The notes beneath the pieces are model-generated. The model was not told the DNA's origin. It worked only from the letters and a program-made list of their open reading frames with translations, and searched no databases. From contig CACRXP010000430.1 of the NCBI GenBank assembly GCA_902702965.1, positions 181,276 to 245,275 on the forward strand: a DNA stretch of 64,000 nt, read 5' to 3'. Positions within the stretch are counted from its first letter, which is position 1; every line of letters starts with the position of its first letter. This document shows, one piece after another, positions 54,801 to 62,501 of this stretch. Position numbers and translations under genes: made by a program. The DNA is from Spirometra erinaceieuropaei. Lineage: Eukaryota > Platyhelminthes > Cestoda > Diphyllobothriidea > Diphyllobothriidae.

Positions 54801-57800
54801 TCTTGCTGTCGCCTCAGAAACATTCCTCATGTAGGAGATTGCGAGCCAGAACTTCGGCTTCTCATCATTAGATTGTTCGCGGTTAAATCTTCTTCGGCAC
54901 TCACGTATGAAGGATCGTGGGTAACCATTGGCTGTGGATAGGGAATGCAGGTACTTCACTTCCTCTCTCCTCCCGTCGTTGTCATTACAGTGTGTTTGAA
55001 TATATATACGAAGAGAGAAGGCTCGTCGGAAAAATTGAGTTGTACTCGTAAATTTTCGAGCTGTTGACGCCAACCCGTCGTCAGACGAAATAAACAGTGG
55101 AGGAAGTGAACTGGTCAGAATAAATTTGCTGGCGTGACAGGGCAGCCATTGACAGCCAAGCAACTAATGTGTGAATGGGGGTGGACAGATAATTAGGCTG
55201 AGATCCGTGGCGGCGGAGGGAAGGGGGAACTGTTGCGGCTCCCTGTGTTGGAGGGTAGGGGGGATGACGAATCAATGGAACTATGGGCCGTGGACTTAAT
55301 GGTCGTCTATCCGGCATGCGGGCGGAGGTCAGTGAGTCCAACGTAGAGGTGTTACAGGTTGCAGTTGCGGTTCGCTGTGTCTGGGGCTGTAATGGGGTGA
55401 CGAAATAGTGCGATTCTACATGGCCCAGTGTGGATTAGCGGCTGTTGTTAGGTCGTGGGCGCAAGTCAGTGAGCCGGGCACGCAGACCTTCGTAATGAGC
55501 ATCTAGATCGACATGGCGATTGATGCTTGTCGTGTTAGAGTGCCAGGCTTCGAAGAATTCACGAGCTTGTTTGGTGTTCGCCATGGCAACAACTTAAGTT
55601 CCTTCCCATTTGAAGCGATGGTCGCATTCAAGGGCGTGTGCAAACACGAGTGACAAAGGGTCACGTCGGCGGATGGCTAGTTTATGCTCGTTTATACGCG
55701 TCCCAAGTCGTCGGCCTGTATGACCAGCATAGTCGCAAGAGCGGTCGGCGCAAGGGATGCGGTAGATGACATTGGTTAGCTGCTCTTTAGGTATAGGGTA
55801 TTTCACTCGCGATAGTGTTGCGCGCACAGAGGACTCCGGCTTGTGGGCAATGAAGATGCCAAATAACGCCTGGAGGAAACTCCGATTGGCATTCCAACAG
55901 AGCACGTTTTAGACATGCTTGGGCTTTGTCTTAAGAACTATTGTCAATTCGATGGCCAGTATTATCAGCAGGTCAAGAGCACCCCCATGGGTTCACCGAT
56001 ATCGGGCCTACTCGCCGAACTAGTATTACAAAGACTAGAAGAAGTTGTTATTCAAGCCATCAGACCAAAAATGTGGCTCCGCTACGTAGATGATACCTTC
56101 GTAGTCATAAAAAACTGCGAAGTTGAACGACTGCACCAGAGTCTTAACGGTGTTTTCTCCGCCATACAATTCACACGCGAAGAAGCAACAGGGGACATCC
56201 TCCCTTTTCTTGACGTCAGTGTACAAAGACTGACTGATGGCAATCTCGCAACCAGCGTCCACAGAAAAGACTCCAGCGCCGAAATCATCCTCAACTACCG
56301 GAGTAATCATCCTACGGCCCACAAAAAAAGCTGCGTTCAAACTCTTTTTCACCGAGCCCTTCGGTACTGTAGCGGCCAGTATCTACTTAAGAGAGGGCTA
56401 GCCTACTTATACCAATTATTCCGATCTAACGGATATCCGATTAGCTTCGTGAAAAACTGTCTCAGACGTCAGAGGCAACCACAAGATCAGAGTCCATGTG
56501 GAGAAGCGACACAGAGGAAATATTATTCCCTGCCCTACATGCGAGGAATTTCTGAAGTGATGGCCCGACAACTAAACCGGTTTGGCATCTGCATTGCCCA
56601 CAAGCCGGCGTCCTCATTACGCGCAGCACTATCCCGGGCAAAGGATCCCATACCCAAGGAACAACAAAGTAACGTCATTTACCGCATCCCGTGCGCTAAC
56701 TGCCGTTGCGTTTATATTGGTCACACGGGTCGACAACTTGGGACTCGCATTAATGAACACAAGTCAACTATCCGCCGACGCGACCCCTTATCTCTCGTGT
56801 TTGCCCACGTTCTTGATTGTGACCACCGTTTCAATTGGGACGGTGCCGAAGTGGTCGCCATGGCTAACACTAAACATGCACGGGAATTTCTCGAAGCTTG
56901 GCACTCCGGTGCAGATAGCATTAACCGCCATGTTGACCTTGATGTCCACTACGAGGGTCTCCGATCACGGTGGACTGACTGGCGCCCACCTAAAGAACAA
57001 CAACAGCTAATGCGTGCCCGGACATGCATGATCTCGCCGACACGCCATTCCTACCACCCTGCCCTACTCCACCTCCCTCCCCCAACACGCTGAGCCACAG
57101 CTTGGGCCCACAACATCTATCCTCACCTCCCGCACCCATCACAACGCCATGCACACCTCCCCCTCACAAGGTCGTCTGCTTACCTCTCTGTCTGCGTCCT
57201 CAACCAGCAGTGTGACAATGCCACCTCTCACTTTTCACTTTGTCTGACGACGGGTTGGTGCAACCAGCTCGAAAATTTACGAGTAAAACTCTATTTCCGA
57301 CGGACTTCCTTCTTTCATCATATCATCTCGGAATGCATACTACTTCAGTTATTCAATAAATTTATATGTATGAATTTGAAAAGAGGCATCCCAAAAATCA
57401 TAATTCGAAAGAAATAAGCTCTTTGGGAAAGATTAACAAGGTTTATTGTAAATTTTCAATCTTGGTTCCCCAAGTCGTCTTCAGACGTGGAATAAGTGTG
57501 CAAAACAGTCAACATTTAAACATGCCGAAAAATCGATTTTGCCTTGTCATTCCTGCTGGTGTCTTGTTCTGATTGGCTAATGCCTTTTCCGCTTTTCCTT
57601 GAGGCTGTTGTACACCGTATCCAATTCTACGTGTCTATTGATGTTTGCGTTATCAGAATGGATGGCCTCTAAAATTTCACGGCCCTTTTAAGATGAACAC
57701 ACACCTACAATGCGGGTCCTGTCCCAGGCGAATTTGTGTCCGGTTTCCAACTTGGGGAACCAAGATCGAAAATTTACAATAAACCTTGCTAATCTATCCC

Positions 57801-60800
57801 AAAGACCTTATTTCTTTCGAAATATATATATATAACTTGAATGTCCCTTTACAGTGTAGAGCAAGTGAGGCGTTTGAGGCGGACTTAAGCCGAGGGTTTC
57901 GCGATGAAATTGACCGCCGTTGCACAAAAATGCACTGACGAAAGTACACTGTGCCAGACTGTCAATGAAGGAGAGAATGTGGTAGACGTAGCGAACGGCT
58001 GTCCCACATAAAAATGAATCCTTAGATGACTGGCGCTATGATCATTTTGCTGGGGTTGAATTAGACGCCGCTGTCTGTAATAGTCGACCAGCCACTTATC
58101 AAAACGAGCTGACACTTTGAAAACATATGCCCTGGATAGACTACAGCGTGTGGCCCTAAATCTCAAATTGAAGATGCCAACAAATTCCTCATATTTGTGT
58201 CTTTATGCAGTTGTCACTGCACTGCCTACCTCGGTGCCCTCCCGATCTTTTAGTTGTGATAAGAATACAGGGAGAATGCTTAGAAAGACGAGAGAAAGTA
58301 TCAGATCGCACTAGACCATTCTGACAGTCATAGACCTCACGATCAATAGCACTTCAGTCGATCTGAAGCAGATTCAAGGACAGTAAATTCAAGTCATTGG
58401 GGCAGCAGGACTGTGGACTTACGGAAAGAAAATAGTCTGTCCTGGTAGACGGCGAAAGCGCCTATATAATCCATCATTCTACAATAAAGGAGGCTTGTCC
58501 ACTGTCCCAACGGCCGCCGGTTGTCGGGCGGGGCGAAAACGTCAACGGATTGTGCAGCAACAAATATGCTGCCCTTGAATGCGACTGCTGCGCGGATTTT
58601 ACATGCGGATATCATGGGAGCAGCTGCCTTCCAAAAGCTGTCCGATGACCTTCGTGGTCCGCGCCAGTCTGCAAGCTCTCGTAAATGACACATCTCCACA
58701 GAGGACAGCCATTTGACACTAGATAGCCCACCGATCACAAACACGCGACCGTCCGGCAGCGCAACAGCGGTAGAGCATTGCTTTTTTTCTTTTAAACTAG
58801 GTAGTTTATACCATCTGAAATGAAGGCAACGGTGAAAAGTGTGACTCAGTTAGGTCACTGCAACGGTGACCTACTTATGAAAACAATCTAGTCAGCAGGG
58901 CCAGTTTGACGAATTTTACGTCGACAAAAAGCGCGTTTAAAAACGTAACTTGGGAGTGTCAGATGACATGAAAACTCTACCACCTATTGAAACGAGGACC
59001 AGGCTGCAATGACCACTCACTAATGTGGCATTCGTTGCTCCTACTACTACTGAGATTTAAGATCGGACGCGTCATGTGGTTGGCGACGGCAGATCCACTG
59101 AGTGCAGTCTGGACTCAAATCGGTTCTGAACGGACGGGCTGCTAGCACATGGGTGAGGCGAAAGTGAAGTCGATTCGATGTTCATTTTCTTCACCATAAC
59201 TTAACATACAAGCGTTTAAACCATCAAGACGGCCAAAAATCGTGTCTAGACACTTGACCAAGTTATTCGGGCCAATTAAGAACTGAGGGACAGGCTGCAA
59301 TAGCTCTAATATGAACTTTATCGCAGTCTAACTAGTATGAGATCTGAGATCCTCATCGAATCGTGGCTATATTCAGCAACTCTTTGAATTTCGGAGAGTG
59401 GAAGGGGGTGTTGCCGATAAGGGTAGGATAAAAGCACTAAAAATTGCTCCACTTCTGGAGGTTTCGGCGGGTTAAGTGCCTCAAACCTTACCGGTAGGTC
59501 GCCGTCCTAAACCGCGAATGTCAATCCTGTCACTCTTCTCAGGAAACTGTTCAGTGCAGTAACAGGCGCTCCGTTGCTGTTGGCTACATCAAACATCTTC
59601 GTGTTTTGGGCAGTATGTGCACACTTCTTCAGTCGAAATGTTTTGCCAATCTGTATTTCATGCATTCTTAGACCAAATGTACACTTTCAGCAAAAACAGC
59701 CAAAGTATCCTCACTAAATTCTCAATGAGCTAACAAATAACGCCTGTGAAACCTGAGAAAGACTATGGAAGAGGTAGACTGTTAAACTACGCCAGGGACC
59801 TTTCTGACTGTCAAAAATCTAAGGGAGTTCCGGCCAGAAAGTGAGATCACATAAGCGGGCGTAGACAATTACCTTTGATTAAAGTTAAGCCTGAGCAAAG
59901 AGGGGCCAAGTTTAGACAGGAGATTAATTGGCTTTCACTTCAAGTAAGAAAAACAGGATAAACGCGGTGTCCTTATGCTGTGCGTAATGCACTCAGGCCT
60001 CGAGTCTGGGAGAAGAGCCAGGTTGACTTACGACCGTTCCATATGGCAGAAAAATTCATTCAAGCCTGCCTCATTTTTGGCGGTGAGCAATATTGCTATG
60101 TACTTTGCTATGTGGTTACGACACCCAGCAGACTCACTTGTCTTCCTGTGCAGAGTAGACTTCACAAGTGTCAAGACACTCGTACTTCCTGTTGCTTCCT
60201 CCGAAGACACAAATCACTTTTTCCTGACCGACAGGGACGGCAACTACCGAATGGTACATCCGACCCGTGGAGAGCGGCGCACATTCCATCCACCGAAGGT
60301 CCTTAGTATCAAATTTGTCAACATTTGGAAAGCTGCCGCCATGCCAATTCCCTCCAATCGCGAAGATGCAGCCTGTTTCCAATGCAATAAGGAGCGAAGT
60401 GAGGAGATACGAAAACGAGTGTCAAGGATATCAACGAAAGGCGTCGACTATGTGAGAAAATACACATTTAAAGGCGATAAATTACCCCACAATGAGTGTT
60501 CTCATGAAGTCGGAGGATCTGGCACAGACATGCTGTTTTACAACGACTTCCGGTCTTGTACCACAGGCTTATACAATGGCAAAAGGGTTCTGGCCAGAAG
60601 TTGAAAGACTATGCGCAACATGTGTCTTCCATCGCGCGGCTTAAAATCGCCGGTGAGGCGGGGCGTAAGCTTGCTGAACGCCAGCAGCGATAAAAAATGA
60701 ATGTTCTGGCTAATGGAGAAAGGTAAAAGAGAAGACGAAAAACAATTTTCTCCACTTATTTCTATGCGACGGGACGCTGTCAGTTAAGAAGCATGCGAGC

Positions 60801-62501
60801 AATCTCCCACGGCTCGCGTTCGATGTGAAAGCATGGAAGCAGGCAGTCGTTTTGCATACCAAACACTATCATGCCTTATGAATTTGCTGAGAGACGAATG
60901 TCTGACCAAAGCCGCAGACAGATGGCTGCCAAGGTTGGCACACGTGCGCTGGGTTCAGTAGGCAAGTAAACAACGGATGGATAACAGTTGCTAGGGCAAA
61001 ATCAAGTACGTTTAAAACAGCATGTGATATTGGTCGGGAGAATATCAGTGTTGTCGACAGCCATCATGACTGCCTGGTGTCCCCGTTCAAGGCCTCGCTG
61101 CCTCAAGGTCATTCAGCCCCCTGCAGCGAACCGTTTCACAAGCGCTGACCTGAAGCCACTCGACCGAATTCAGCTCCGACACACCTGCCTCCAAACAGTC
61201 GTACCCGACCACCTGGATGCGCCTTCTCGCCAGCAATCACGGCATACGCCTCTTAACGACTAGCCCTCTACAAGTCCGCGTTCAACATCGATTCCAGGTG
61301 ACAGTCAAAAATAAACAAAGACAGGTATAACAGCTGATTGTTCTCTCAAAATTCCAATGCACGGGACTCACCCTCGATGGCCACGAAGGCCGCGCTATAT
61401 GAACTTGTTACTTCTGCTAGTGGCTTCGAAGTGTTTGCGTCGACATCGTACTCGATCATGCACATCCGGTCAGTGTCTGCAGTGCCGATGAGGCAGATGC
61501 CACCCACGGACCTTCTGCGTTTATCATTAAACGGACACTCTCTATCTACTCTCGAGGACGGATGTTCGATCCAGGCGATTATGCGACCTAGGAGTTTTCT
61601 TAAATAATTCAAGAGGTTAAAAGCGTTTTCGCAACTTACAAACACTCCATAGTTTTATTCCAAAAGCCTTCTTCATTTAGCAGTCTGCATCTAAAGTCAG
61701 CATCCACTTGCTTCCATCGCACTTCCCGCAGCATCGCCTCCGCGTGCACCAGTCGGGTTTCTTCAACTTCGTCAGATGAACTTACCCAACGTCCGATTGA
61801 ATTGAAGGCGATCTCCTCACTCTCCACGATGAGGTCATCAGCACGCAGTATGGACAAGACAGTGTCAGCTGGCAGCTGGATGAAGAAGTCACTTGCAACC
61901 GTGGCTTCAAAGTTTGTCTTTATGTGCTGAAGACAGGCCTTCATTAGCTGTTCGCTCTTAATCAACCCTGCGAGGTCCCAGTAATTTTTTATGTTTTCGG
62001 AGTTAAACCTGGGAGTTCATGAGATTTCGATAACACCTACCTGGCGGCCATAAAACTCACCGCCCACTCTTCCACCTGAGGCATTACGAGTTGCTGCGAC
62101 AGCAAAATCAGACCAGTAGCATTGGCCTCATTGACTTCCAGCTGGCCTGTGTAGACATAATCGATTAGCGGTCTAGCGACTCTAAGCGGCAGTTGTAATA
62201 AAGCACAAGTGATTACTCAGAGGAAACCTTTGGCCACTGAAGGACAACCTTCTTTTGCGTATGCATTGTACATAAGGAGTCACGTAGGGAGGGTACTCTG
62301 CAGACCAAAACCAACCTGTGTACAGGCAGCGAGATGTCGTCCTATGGCTTGAAATGAGAAAAGAACAGTAAAGTTTATTTATGAACATACCTCTATTGTC
62401 ATATCCGTCAGTTCGCCTGTCATACGAAGGTTGTTTAACTCGGGAACACATCTTGCAAGTGCCACTTCGTCCTCAAATGACTGAGTATCCTGGTTGGCCA
62501 T
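45869..62501 (-). CDS. BTB-BACK-Kelch protein, gene B (inverted paralogue of gene A)
   Basis: Exons (5' to 3'): 62501-62391, 62341-62217, 62181-62041, 62008-61640, 61598-61372, 60372-60138, 58814-58423, 46047-45869; 1779 nt, 592 aa, phases consistent. Domain order as in gene A: BTB with LPVHRLVLVCRVPSLRDSL, BACK with NIKNYWDLAGLI and AFNSIGRWV, and Kelch blades with IGGN, FGGS, IGGL and IGGY. Likely a Cullin-3 adaptor by family. Differences from gene A: single exon 1, exon 2 using an acceptor 6 nt further in, a 9-residue deletion in the fifth blade region (58.55 kb) and a one-codon difference in the last exon. The last intron (58422-46048, 12.4 kb) holds the PLE/SINE nest. An unspliced reading of exon 7 would stop at 58394. 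No inactivating lesion was seen, so both paralogues look selected. Confidence 0.86.
47540..47830 (-). mobile_element. tRNA-derived SINE, copy c
   Basis: Minus strand: A box TGGCCCAGTGG, B box GATTTCGAGCC, hammerhead core 47668-47700 (CUGACAA, so G8 is lost; GAAA kept), body and tail. Inserted in the last intron of gene B. Confidence 0.75.
47835..47977 (-). mobile_element. SINE copy d, 5' end at the predicted hammerhead cleavage site
   Basis: Minus strand begins CCAGTCTCC-like (displayed as AGACTGG ending at 47977). CCAGUC is exactly the 5' end that self-cleavage after ...GGCCAUU would give. The body and tail are otherwise complete. The next element (copy e) starts in the opposite direction at once. 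Confidence 0.7.
47978..48265 (+). mobile_element. tRNA-derived SINE, copy e, intact hammerhead core
   Basis: Starts inside the tRNA-like head (B box GAGTTCGAGCC; A box lost), followed by the hammerhead, body and tail (GAACGATCGGTGAGCGCCCCC). It is followed directly by copy f in the same orientation. Confidence 0.8.
48052..48096 (+). ncRNA. Hammerhead ribozyme of SINE copy e
   Basis: Stem I GGCUGG (48052-48057) pairs with CCAGUC (48091-48096), five Watson-Crick pairs and one G-U. Core CUGACGA (48058-48064), stem II GGCU/AGCC, then GAA and the palindrome AUGGCCAU forming stem III, then U (48090) as the cleavage-site base. Predicted cut 48090/48091. All conserved core bases are present; the pair closing stem II is C-A. 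Confidence 0.75.
48266..48487 (+). mobile_element. tRNA-derived SINE, copy f, tandem with copy e
   Basis: The tRNA-like head retains an A-box-like TGGCCCGGTGAG and B box GAGTTCGAGGC. The hammerhead (48362-48406) is identical to copy e. The tail is cut by the PLE that starts after GGGCTCGAGAGAG. Confidence 0.78.
48362..48406 (+). ncRNA. Hammerhead ribozyme of SINE copy f
   Basis: Same sequence and pairing as 48052-48096: core 48368-48400, predicted cut 48400/48401, exactly 310 nt from the cut in copy e. Confidence 0.75.
48487..49490 (+). mobile_element. PLE 3' half with open frame but deleted GIY-YIG core
   Basis: The 48457-49287 frame (276 aa, first residues from the SINE) holds LPFLDVLVQRK, QPISHKRGAVK, NGYPRDFVPRCIRQ, LPYIKNLSELVERHL, VVYKIPCDAC, then jumps to VRDHLSQVAMHTLDTGHTF and HIELDAAYRNL. 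About 30 residues expected between (the YCGQTGK...R..EH catalytic part) are missing without a frameshift. Terminal repeat with hammerhead 49391-49425 follows, ending in (TA)n at 49468-49494. Confidence 0.8.
49391..49425 (+). ncRNA. Hammerhead core in PLE terminal repeat (family III)
   Basis: CUGACGA, an unpaired C, stem II GAC-UCGG/CCGG-GUC with a one-base bulge and a GGAA loop, then GAAAAUUU: AAUU is self-complementary and the final U is the cleavage base. Related copies at 57450-57484 (CUGAAGA) and half-copies near 21545, 30151 and 57750. Confidence 0.65.
49495..49765 (+). mobile_element. Solo PLE terminal repeat with hammerhead (family II)
   Basis: Matches 57020-57360 downstream of the 55.9-kb PLE. 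Core 49680-49714: CUGACGA ... GAAAAUUC. The base closing stem II is G instead of C (CAGCTG), so the helix is slightly weakened. Ends in a TA tract. Confidence 0.65.
49768..50080 (-). mobile_element. tRNA-derived SINE, copy g, best preserved head
   Basis: Minus strand: TGGCTCAATGGTAGAGCG (A box) and GGTTCGAATCT (B box), spaced as in a tRNA gene, then the hammerhead, body and a tail reaching the TA tract at 49755. The hammerhead has CUGAUGA and GAAA intact; this SINE subfamily has a different tail end (ATCTATGTC, GAGGGTTCTAG) from copies c-f. Confidence 0.8.
49908..49952 (-). ncRNA. Hammerhead ribozyme of SINE copy g
   Basis: Stem I GACUGG/CCGGUC pairs fully (one U-G). Core CUGAUGA (49946-49940) and GAA-AUGGCCAU-U (49925-49914) intact. 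Stem II (GGCU/AACC) has a C-A mismatch, so it is weaker than in copies e and f. Predicted cut between 49914 and 49913. Confidence 0.65.
50080..50204. repeat. SINE-tail snap-back hairpin
   Basis: Arms of about 56 bp (CAGATGGGCGCTCACCGATC ... and its inverse ending ...GTGAGCGCTCATCTG) are separated by about 13 bp. Both arms are the 3' tail of the SINE, so this is a tail-to-tail foldback, not a full insertion. Confidence 0.8.
50265..50413. repeat. PLE terminal-repeat palindrome with hammerhead-like loop
   Basis: A 149-bp near-perfect palindrome of the 19.7-kb PLE terminal repeat; the 7-nt loop (50336-50342) is CCGACGA, the first half of the hammerhead core, and GAAACGTC lies at 50362-50369. U4 of the core is C. 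TA tracts flank both sides. Confidence 0.8.
50428..50640 (+). mobile_element. SINE copy h with foldback 5' end
   Basis: Left arm 50428-50461 and right arm 50487-50519 are inverse copies of the segment after the hammerhead; the loop holds two GGCCATTTCT units. The plus-strand body and tail continue to GCGCCCCCTACC and a TA tract. Confidence 0.7.
50696..50730 (-). ncRNA. Hammerhead core in PLE terminal repeat (family II)
   Basis: Minus strand CUGACGA, unpaired C, stem II GGGUUG/CAGCUC with G-U pairs, GAAAAUUC with self-complementary AAUU and C as cleavage base. Stem I pairing beyond the core is weak. Confidence 0.62.
50892..52322 (-). pseudogene. PLE reverse transcriptase plus GIY-YIG endonuclease
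   Basis: The 476-residue frame: GSPTYNIAKWLYSRLKRL (fingers), LSFDVVALFSSI (motif A Asp), KGTPMGSPISGLLAELVLQRLE (motif B), LRYVDDTF (motif C), LPFLDVRIQ, HKRSCVR, NGYPISFAKNCLRQ, FSLPYMRR, then VIYRIPCANCSCVYVGHTGR and TRINEHK of the GIY-YIG nuclease. All RT catalytic residues and the GIY-YIG Tyr/Arg/Glu positions are visible. A one-base loss at about 52326 separates it from the N-terminal frame, so the protein is not made whole. Confidence 0.85.
52331..53373 (-). pseudogene. PLE N-terminal domain, two frames
   Basis: Frame 53373-52945 (FWRRTLIFTRRWEKFTQRH, FLARKYGWRVLSAII) and frame 52882-52331 (VVNLSKRSLSPAEINLLSKG, STVVVPADKGGATVIMDK, AYGLPKVHK) are the conserved PLE region upstream of the RT. 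A frameshift near 52955 and a TAG near 52915 lie between. The first residues (ACGRLHLRSLM) are coded within the inverted terminal repeat. Confidence 0.78.
53695..53870 (+). mobile_element. SINE copy i with 17-bp snap-back hairpin at its start
   Basis: Left arm 53700-53716 and right arm 53736-53752 are perfect inverse copies (GGCAGAATGGTATTACC). The 19-nt loop ends GGGAGACT, and with the next GG forms AGACTGG, the complement of the CCAGUCU 5' end expected after hammerhead cleavage. The plus-strand body and tail continue to a TA tract. Confidence 0.78.
53880..55010 (-). mobile_element. PLE 3' portion with intact GIY-YIG frame and hammerhead
   Basis: Minus-strand frame 55163-54324 holds ANGYPRSFIRECRRRF, ISYMRNVSEATARIL, then VVYSIPCQDCGARYAGETGKR and LCTRLHEHQLAV, an apparently complete GIY-YIG core, and SVDTINRAIDLHPTYQAL. 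The first 55 residues are read through a different terminal repeat and are not native. RT palm is missing. A terminal repeat with hammerhead 53952-53985 follows. Confidence 0.78.
53952..53985 (-). ncRNA. Hammerhead core in PLE terminal repeat (family I), with covariation
   Basis: CUGAUGA, unpaired U, stem II GGAAUC/GAUUCC, GAAACGUC. Relative to 14546-14579 both sides of one stem II pair changed (A-U to U-A), which keeps the helix and supports the fold. Confidence 0.72.
55010..55866 (-). mobile_element. PLE C-terminal piece and terminal repeat, minus half of a head-to-head pair
   Basis: The frame 55905-55594 and its continuation to about 55455 hold FIAHKPESSVRATLSRV, VIYRIPCADRSCDYAGHTGR, TRINEHKLAI, and in another frame EAWHSNTTSINRHVDLDAHY. 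The terminal repeat (55010-55440) has a hammerhead at 55050-55084. It joins the plus-strand PLE at about 55866. Confidence 0.75.
55050..55084 (-). ncRNA. Hammerhead core in PLE terminal repeat (family II)
   Basis: CUGACGA, unpaired C, stem II GGGUUG/CAGCUC, GAAAAUUU with AAUU palindrome and U as cleavage base. Confidence 0.62.
55915..57093 (+). pseudogene. PLE RT (palm onward) plus GIY-YIG, uninterrupted frame
   Basis: 392 residues: KSTPMGSPISGLLAELVLQRLE, LRYVDDTFVVI (YVDD at about residue 60), LPFLDVSVQR, HPTAHKKSC, NGYPISFVKNCLRRQ, YSLPYMRGISEVMARQL, VIYRIPCANCRCVYIGHTGRQ, TRINEHK, SINRHVDLDVHYEGL. No stop or frameshift across palm, thumb and nuclease, but fingers and N-terminal domain are missing, and codons upstream of the Met (RLEETPIGIPTEHVLD) extend the frame to the junction. 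Truncated, so not autonomous. Confidence 0.85.
57244..57278 (+). ncRNA. Hammerhead core in PLE terminal repeat (family II), intact
   Basis: CUGACGA (57244-57250), unpaired C, stem II GGGUUGGU/ACCAGCUC (8 pairs with two G-U wobbles), GAAAAUUU (57271-57278). Stem I: UUUGU against ACGAG pairs with wobbles. Confidence 0.68.
57370..57835 (-). mobile_element. Miniature PLE: C-terminal remnant between two terminal repeats
   Basis: Minus strand about 57740-57520 encodes HKFAWDRTRIVGVC, REILEAIHSDNANINRHVELDTVYNSL (PLE endonuclease end). Terminal repeats at 57380-57510 (-) with hammerhead 57450-57484 (CUGAAGA, GAAAAUUU) and 57740-57832 (+, lacking CUGA). TA tract at the right edge. It lies where the left arm carries a different PLE. 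Confidence 0.7.

Larger units (their letters stand above)
55867..57360 (+). mobile_element. 5'-truncated PLE with open RT/GIY-YIG frame and terminal repeat
   Basis: Plus half of the head-to-head pair. Open coding region from about 55870 to 57093, terminal repeat 57020-57360 with hammerhead 57244-57278, ending near a CTCGGAATGCATACTAC motif. Nearly the same subfamily as 50.6-53.7 kb. Confidence 0.82.

Noticed and set aside
59975..60604. 209-aa plus-strand open frame
   Set aside because: Antisense to exon 60372-60138 of gene B and its intron; no domain, so a shadow.
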